Below, piece after piece: positions 58,967 through 64,000 of a DNA stretch of 64,000 nt (the first letter of the stretch is position 1; each line of letters starts with the position of its first letter). The position numbers and the translations under genes were made by a program. Source of the stretch: Oopsacas minuta (Eukaryota; Porifera; Hexactinellida; Lyssacinosida; Leucopsacidae); assembly GCA_024704765.1 (NCBI GenBank), contig JAKMXF010000266.1, forward strand, positions 248,001 to 312,000. The letters run 5' to 3'. The notes beneath the pieces were generated by a model. That model was not told the DNA's origin. It made no database searches and worked only from the letters and a program-made list of their open reading frames with translations.

Positions 58967-61900
58967 ATGCGACTTCTGAATTTTATCTTCCTTACGCTAT
59001 TCACTATTGTCTTACATGGAAACATTGTATCCACCCAAGGTAATTGTGTTCCGCCAATAGAAGAATCTATATTATCTTCTGATGTAAGGGTTGAAGTATT
59101 AGACAGTGGTAGTGAAAGTAATCCAGGTATTATGGCAGTTATTGATGACGTAGCCTACAATTGTCTAGTACATGCAGAAGTTCCACTCTTTTACTTATAT
59201 GCAGGCATTACCATCCAATACACTATTTCTCCCGGTGGTGCAAATGGATACTTTCGGGCAGTGTATTCATGTGATGGTAGTTCAAACTGGGTTAAGTTTG
59301 ACTATAGTTCATCTTCAGAGATTGGTACTGAGGCTTTCTTGTCAACTGAGTTTCAAAGAGAAAACTGCAGTTCTTGTAGCCTCGCAGCTGGAGATTATCT
59401 ATGTGTTCCTTGCAATGCTCAATGTTTAGACCCCTCCACCTCTTTGGGATACTGTTACGGAACTGCTAGTAGTGAGTGTTGTAATTTTATCTTAAATGAA
59501 ACTTGCGCGATAACATGTCCAGAAAATTTTGAAGGTAATGCCTCTAATATATGTGTATGTGAGAATTTATGGATGGGAGCACAATGTGACCAGTGTCCAA
59601 TCCCGTGCGTGAACGGATCCTACAATGCAAACTGTACATCTTGTGATTGTATACCGGGATTCGATGGAAATCTTTGTGATAACAATATTAATGAATGTGA
59701 ACAAATGCCTTGCATGAACAACGGGACCTGTGTAGACCAAGTGAATGACTACAATTGTGCCTGTGTGAATGAGTGGATGGGAAAAGACTGTAGCGATTGT
59801 GGTCTAACCTGCAATAATGGGCAGCAAAACTCGATATGTTCTGTATGTGAGTGTGATCCCGGCTATACAGGAAGTATGTGTGAAACAGACATAAATGAAT
59901 GTATACCAGAGCCTTGCATAAACAACGGAACCTGTATAGACCAAGTGAATGACTACAACTGCACCTGTGTAAACGAATGGATGGGTAAGAACTGTAGTGA
60001 CTGTGGTCTGACCTGCATTAATGGTCAGCAAAACTCGAATTGTTCTGTATGTCTGTGTGATCCCGGTTATACAGGAAACATGTGTGAAATCGACATAAAT
60101 GAATGTGAACAATTTCCTTGCATGAACAATGGAACCTGTCAAGATCAAGTGAATGACTACAACTGCATCTGTGTGAATGAATGGATGGGAAAAAACTGTA
60201 GTGATTGTGGCCTGACATGCAATAATGGCCAGCAAAACTTGAATTGTTCCATCTGCATCTGTGATCCTGGTTACACAGGAAGCAAGTGTGAAATAGACAT
60301 AAATGAATGTATGCCAGAGCCTTGCATGAACAATGGAACCTGTCTAGATCAAATCAACGACTACAATTGTACCTGTGTTAATGAATGGATGGGTAAGAAC
60401 TGTAGTGAATGTGGTCTGACCTGCAATAATGGCCTGCAAAATTCGAATTGCTCTGTATGTGTATGTGATCCCGGGTTCACTGGAAACATGTGTGAAACGA
60501 ATATAGATGATTGTGAGCCAGAGCCTTGTATGAACAATGGAACCTGCCTAGATCAAATCAACGACTACAATTGTACCTGTGTTAATGAATGGATGGGTAA
60601 GAACTGTAGTGATTGTGGCCTGACATGCAATAATGGCCAGCAAAACTTGGATTGTTCCATCTGTATCTGTAATCCTGGTTACACAGGAAGCATGTGTGAA
60701 ATAGACATAAATGAATGTATGCCAGAGCCTTGCATGAACAATGGAACCTGTCTAGATCAAATCAACGACTACAATTGTACCTGTGTGAACGAATGGATGG
60801 GGAAAAACTGCAGTGATTGTGGTCTGACCTGTATTAATGGTCAGCAAAACTCGAATTGTTCTGTATGTCTGTGTGATCCCGGGTATACAGGAACCGCCTG
60901 CGAGATAGACATAAATGATTGTGAACCAGAGCCTTGCATGAACAATGGGACCTGTGTAGACCAAGTGAATGATTACAACTGCACCTGTGTGAATGGATGG
61001 GTAGGCAAAAACTGTAGTGAATGTGGTCTGACCTGCAATAATGGCCAGCAAAACTCGAATTGTTCTGTATGCCTGTGTGATCCCGGGTATACAGGAACTG
61101 CCTGCGAGATAGACATAAATGATTGTGAACCAGAGCCGTGCATGAACAATGGGACTTGTCAAGATCAAGTCAATGACTATAACTGTACCTGTGTAATCGA
61201 ATGGATTGGTAAAAACTGTAGTGAATGTCCGCTAAATTGCAATAACGGAACCCAATCGGAAAATTGTTCAATTTGTATCTGTGAATCCGAGTATACAGGT
61301 ACAAATTGTGAAGTATTTATTGATCCTTGCGATAGTAACCCATGCAGTAATGGTGGTGAATGCATCACGAATGGCACTACATATGAATGTCTATGTCCTC
61401 CAGGTTATATAGGAGAGAACTGTGGTGCTGGAGTGTTTGTATGCAACAGTTCAGATACTTGCAATGACGGAGCGTGTGTTGAGTTAGAGGAAGTTGATTT
61501 AATTGAAGGAGTTCCTCCATCGTACTGTGAATGTACACCTACCTACTTTGGAACATTCTGTACTGAACTAATTAACAACTGTGTCCCCGAAGCATGTCAG
61601 AATGGAGGAAGATGTGACATTGGGCCGAATTTAGAATACGGTCTAAACTTCACATGCGCTTGTAAATTACCATTTTTTGGTCCAAATTGTCAGTTATGTC
61701 CATTAGATGGTCGTTGTGAGAACAATGGAGTGATTTCATCTGACTGTTCAAGGTGCATTTGTAAATCTCCCTACGCAGGTACATATTGCAGCGAATCACA
61801 ATGCCCAGACAATCAAGTTATAGATGATAATAAATGCATGGATACATGCACAACAGAGAACTACCAACCTTCAGCTGCTAATGTGGGTATTTGCACTGCT

Positions 61901-62371
61901 TGCGGAATTGAGAATTGTGTACAGTGTGCTATAAATATGATGGTATGCATAGAGTGTAAAGGTGGATACGTTCTTGAGGCAGAGGAATGTGTACCCATAT
62001 TGCCTGGATGCGGTATTGAGAATTGTGCTCAATGTTACTCTGGCATTTGTACAGTTTGTTTCAGCAATTATTCTCTAACCTTTGAGAATAGTTGTGGACC
62101 GATTCAAGTTAATCCAATACCAATAACCAACACAGACAATACACTTGCAATTATACTAGGCACCATCGCTGGCCTAGCTTTGCTTTGCATGATTATAGCA
62201 GGCCTTCTAATAGCCGCAGGAATTGCAATAGTTTATTATAAAAAGTCAAAACTACAACTAATACGAGCAGATCCAGATCCAGATAAGGAAATGAACGGAG
62301 TAAACTTTGATAATCCTCTTTATGAAAGTAGGCTAACTGAAAGCAAGGAAAACCTCGTGGAGTCTCCTTGA
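58967..62371 (+). CDS. EGF-repeat single-pass receptor with NPLY tail
   Basis: 1,134 residues, intronless, ATG at 58967. Signal peptide about 1-26, a unique Cys-poor then Cys-rich N-terminal domain (27-200), then about 18 EGF-like modules. Eight units of 68 residues (242-786) alternate a calcium-binding type EGF (DINECxPEPCMNNGTC) with a second, laminin-like EGF (CSDCGLTCNNGQQNSNCSVC); further EGF and a Cys-rich furin-like region follow. TM about 1059-1090 and a 44-residue tail with NPLY (1116-1119), an NPxY motif that binds PTB/clathrin adaptors and directs endocytosis. There is no Notch LNR or ankyrin, so it is not Notch; it is nearer to scavenger-type (SREC/MEGF-like) or matrix receptors. 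The repeats suggest adhesive or ligand-multimer binding. Confidence 0.87.
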   Translation: MRLLNFIFLTLFTIVLHGNIVSTQGNCVPPIEESILSSDVRVEVLDSGSESNPGIMAVIDDVAYNCLVHAEVPLFYLYAGITIQYTISPGGANGYFRAVYSCDGSSNWVKFDYSSSSEIGTEAFLSTEFQRENCSSCSLAAGDYLCVPCNAQCLDPSTSLGYCYGTASSECCNFILNETCAITCPENFEGNASNICVCENLWMGAQCDQCPIPCVNGSYNANCTSCDCIPGFDGNLCDNNINECEQMPCMNNGTCVDQVNDYNCACVNEWMGKDCSDCGLTCNNGQQNSICSVCECDPGYTGSMCETDINECIPEPCINNGTCIDQVNDYNCTCVNEWMGKNCSDCGLTCINGQQNSNCSVCLCDPGYTGNMCEIDINECEQFPCMNNGTCQDQVNDYNCICVNEWMGKNCSDCGLTCNNGQQNLNCSICICDPGYTGSKCEIDINECMPEPCMNNGTCLDQINDYNCTCVNEWMGKNCSECGLTCNNGLQNSNCSVCVCDPGFTGNMCETNIDDCEPEPCMNNGTCLDQINDYNCTCVNEWMGKNCSDCGLTCNNGQQNLDCSICICNPGYTGSMCEIDINECMPEPCMNNGTCLDQINDYNCTCVNEWMGKNCSDCGLTCINGQQNSNCSVCLCDPGYTGTACEIDINDCEPEPCMNNGTCVDQVNDYNCTCVNGWVGKNCSECGLTCNNGQQNSNCSVCLCDPGYTGTACEIDINDCEPEPCMNNGTCQDQVNDYNCTCVIEWIGKNCSECPLNCNNGTQSENCSICICESEYTGTNCEVFIDPCDSNPCSNGGECITNGTTYECLCPPGYIGENCGAGVFVCNSSDTCNDGACVELEEVDLIEGVPPSYCECTPTYFGTFCTELINNCVPEACQNGGRCDIGPNLEYGLNFTCACKLPFFGPNCQLCPLDGRCENNGVISSDCSRCICKSPYAGTYCSESQCPDNQVIDDNKCMDTCTTENYQPSAANVGICTACGIENCVQCAINMMVCIECKGGYVLEAEECVPILPGCGIENCAQCYSGICTVCFSNYSLTFENSCGPIQVNPIPITNTDNTLAIILGTIAGLALLCMIIAGLLIAAGIAIVYYKKSKLQLIRADPDPDKEMNGVNFDNPLYESRLTESKENLVESP
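59691..61322 (+). repeat. 204-bp coding tandem repeat, eight units
   Basis: Units start at 59691, 59895, 60099, 60303, 60507, 60711, 60915 and 61119, exactly 204 bp apart without indels; very similar in DNA, which indicates recent expansion or conversion within the EGF gene. Confidence 0.92.
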
Positions 62372-63046
62372 ATACAAAACGATAGATTGTAACGTATGTT
62401 ATGTATCCAGTTACATACTTCCCAACTTGTACCTTTATGTATAATGCTTAGATTTCTGGAATCTATATATAAACTAATTATACATTTTCATGAATTGTGT
62501 GCATATTGTAAAACGAGCCTATTGCAGAACTTTCAGCACTCACGATTACGGGCTACCTTCCTATGAATGTTATCCTCATTCCGAATTCCTTCGAGGGAAC
62601 ACTGGAATTCCCAGTGAACGGCCCAATATCCCATTTGTAATGTTAAGTCACGCCAATTTTCACTTTTATATCGAAGTTATATTGTCTAAACAGAGAGAAT
62701 ATAATTACAGTAGAACTGTGATGAGACATACCACCTCGGGAAACAAAAAATAGTACGTCTCATCAGAATATTTTCCAATACAATTAGTACAAAATTGAAA
62801 TTGATGATCCGTTTTTGAGAAAATACTTCTTATCCGAGTTTTACTGTACATTCCAAAACTAATCAAAATGCCATTCCTCCTATAATTGTATTTATTCCTA
62901 GTATGCTTATACAGCTTACTAACCAGGAGGTTATCAATCTTCTACTGTCCTTACTTGAATTCTTTTATTGTTTTATTCATTTAATTTACATTATTTCGCT
63001 ATTTTATTGAATTATAGCAATACTATCCTGACCAGACTATACTGTT
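62372..63046. other. Intergenic region
   Basis: EGF gene 3' flank, one TA-flanked hairpin element (62708-62846) and the promoter of the last gene. An 87-codon frame here overlaps the element and is not considered real. Confidence 0.5.
62708..62846. mobile_element. TA-flanked MITE, family 2 (139 bp)
   Basis: Left end CAGTAGAACTGTGATGAG pairs with the complement of right end CTTATCCGAGTTTTACTG; TA on both sides. CAGTA ends and TA duplication are pogo/Tigger-like, but the sequence differs from family 1. Confidence 0.68.
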
Positions 63047-64000
63047 ATGGCTGATACATCCACAACAACAACCGATCCAGGTATGGCGATTATATTTAGT
63101 GTCTAGAATCGTATGCTAATATACTCGACAAAGTGGTTAGAAAGTAAATACAGTGGATGCCGATTATAAGAGCACGTATTGATACCCCAAAGGGGGTTCT
63201 TATAACCTGCATCCACTGCACCTCGTCCAAGCGTGTTAATTTCCATACAAACAAAGTCCAAAATGCTACCAACCTGAACCTTTATGTAATAAATTTTGTG
63301 TTTCCGGAATATTTTTGGGAAATTAGTTTATAGAATATATTTTCAGGATATGTCCATTGTCATTTCTCAAAGTCTTTCCCGCAATTCATCCCAACGACAT
63401 TTACAATCACCTTCCGTTATATCGAACATATATAAATCGAAACGCCCGTTTATTTTGAAATAATCATCACGGTACTGTGAGCTTCGAGATAACGGGAGTT
63501 GAATCACTTGACCTTATTTATTATATATACACATTTATATCAGATACAAGTGCTACAATTGAGACTCCTCCTGATGAAGGTGAGTTGTAGCTAATTCCTG
63601 TTTCTCTCGGAAATTTGAATCCTCAAATAACTTCTATATAATTGCTGTATAAAACCGGGCGTGTAAATAGAATATTCTCGAATCAGTATTGGAATGTTAT
63701 TGACCGTTTGTTTCATTAATTTAATTCTCGTAACCATTTCCCTTGATTGAACGATTATAGTTAATAAAGTTACGTTCTCTAGCGTCAAGCACCGAATCTA
63801 AACCAGTAACTGAACCCGCTGAGAAACCAGCTGTAGAACCTGTAGCAGAACCCGTAGAACCAGCTGTAGAACCTGTAGCAGAACCCTTAGAACCAGCTGT
63901 AACTAATGAGGGAGCTCTGAAAGAGCTCGCTGCTCCTGAAGATGAAGTAAGACAGAAACCAATATCCAAGACTGTATACCTTCCCAGGAGTAAGGTAATT
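63047..64000 (+). CDS. 5' end of an unrecognised Pro/Glu/Val-rich protein gene (runs off window)
   Basis: Three exons fit by phase: 63047-63080 (MADTSTTTTDP), 63544-63579 (a 36-nt microexon, DTSATIETPPDE) and 63783 to about 63993 or beyond (ASSTESKPVTEPAEKPAVEP, VAEPVEPA repeats, then KTVYLPRSK). All three junctions are phase 1 with GT-AG borders. The coded start is disordered, acidic and Pro-rich; no domain is seen before the window ends. A possible donor (AAG|GTAATT) lies at 63994. Intron 1 contains two hairpin elements. The call relies on consistent phases only. Confidence 0.5.
63151..63218. mobile_element. Hairpin MITE, family 3 (68 bp)
   Basis: CAGTGGATGCCGATTATAAG at the left is an almost perfect inverted repeat of the right end CTTATAACCTGCATCCACTG; TA precedes it, CA follows. 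In intron 1 of the last gene. Confidence 0.7.
63404..63505. mobile_element. Family 1 MITE copy F (about 100 bp, worn)
   Basis: Left end CAATCACCTTCCGTTATATC and right end GCTTCGAGATAACGGGAGTT are inverted repeats and match family 1; TA at the left. Also in intron 1 of the last gene. Confidence 0.7.

Noticed and set aside
59804-61168. Repetitive minus-strand frames (ITQTYRT-like)
   Set aside because: Antisense of the EGF repeat; repeated because the gene is.
62490-62753. 87-codon plus-strand frame
   Set aside because: Overlaps a MITE end, no domain, unlike neighbouring coding sequence.

Overview
This is a eukaryotic, almost certainly animal, chromosomal segment. It is AT-rich and compact, with about 26 genes in 64 kb, many of them intronless or with short GT-AG introns (about 50 to 400 bp). 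It encodes animal hallmarks: receptor tyrosine kinases (RTKs), SRCR and EGF receptors, a 14-3-3 protein, caspase-fold proteins, a TRP channel and a Frizzled-like 7TM protein. Expanded SRCR-type RTKs, short introns and repeated-domain receptors suggest an early-branching metazoan, most likely a demosponge. That placement is inference from gene content, not from a database match.

Left part (0-22 kb): a small bZIP factor (155-550); two carbohydrate sulfotransferase genes that form a near-perfect 1,050-bp inverted repeat (1261-4171); a 5'-truncated kelch gene (4347-4971); two tandem caspase-fold genes (5674-8657); a secreted ComEC-like metallo-beta-lactamase-fold protein (9274-10296, minus); a tandem double-domain DNase I-like ectonuclease (10790-12634); a six-exon ankyrin/TRP channel (13783-18816); a Frizzled/Smoothened-like 7TM protein (19524-20963); and a coiled-coil/NHL protein (21064-22392).

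Receptor cluster (22.7-58.6 kb): five RTK genes lie on the plus strand at 40.3-58.6 kb. Four carry two SRCR-like ectodomains and one has lost its ectodomain. Among and upstream of them lie kinase-less type I membrane proteins (22733, 24025, 25404, 27063, 28596, 35373, 46228 and 48131). Their tails are rich in Tyr motifs of SH2-docking type (YxxM, YxN, YxxP, paired YxxI). One of them (27063-28331) has an ectodomain almost identical to that of the RTK at 52886 but a tail like that of its neighbour at 28596. The cluster looks like a birth-and-death receptor family in which kinase and kinase-less forms share ligand-binding parts. Housekeeping genes interrupt it: a second NHL protein (30196), BUD13 (31883-33292), 14-3-3 (33469) and the seven-exon presequence protease PITRM1 (34719-39874), which hosts an antisense nested membrane-protein gene in its first intron.

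Right part (58.9-64 kb): a large EGF-repeat membrane protein with a 204-bp internal repeat and an NPLY tail motif, then the 5' end of a Pro/Glu-rich gene that runs off the window. At least six copies of one short inverted-repeat element with TA target sites (MITE, pogo/Tigger-like ends) sit in introns across the window, three of them inside PITRM1.

Coordinates of multi-exon genes were assembled by eye from splice signals and reading phase. Start codons given are ATG unless stated.
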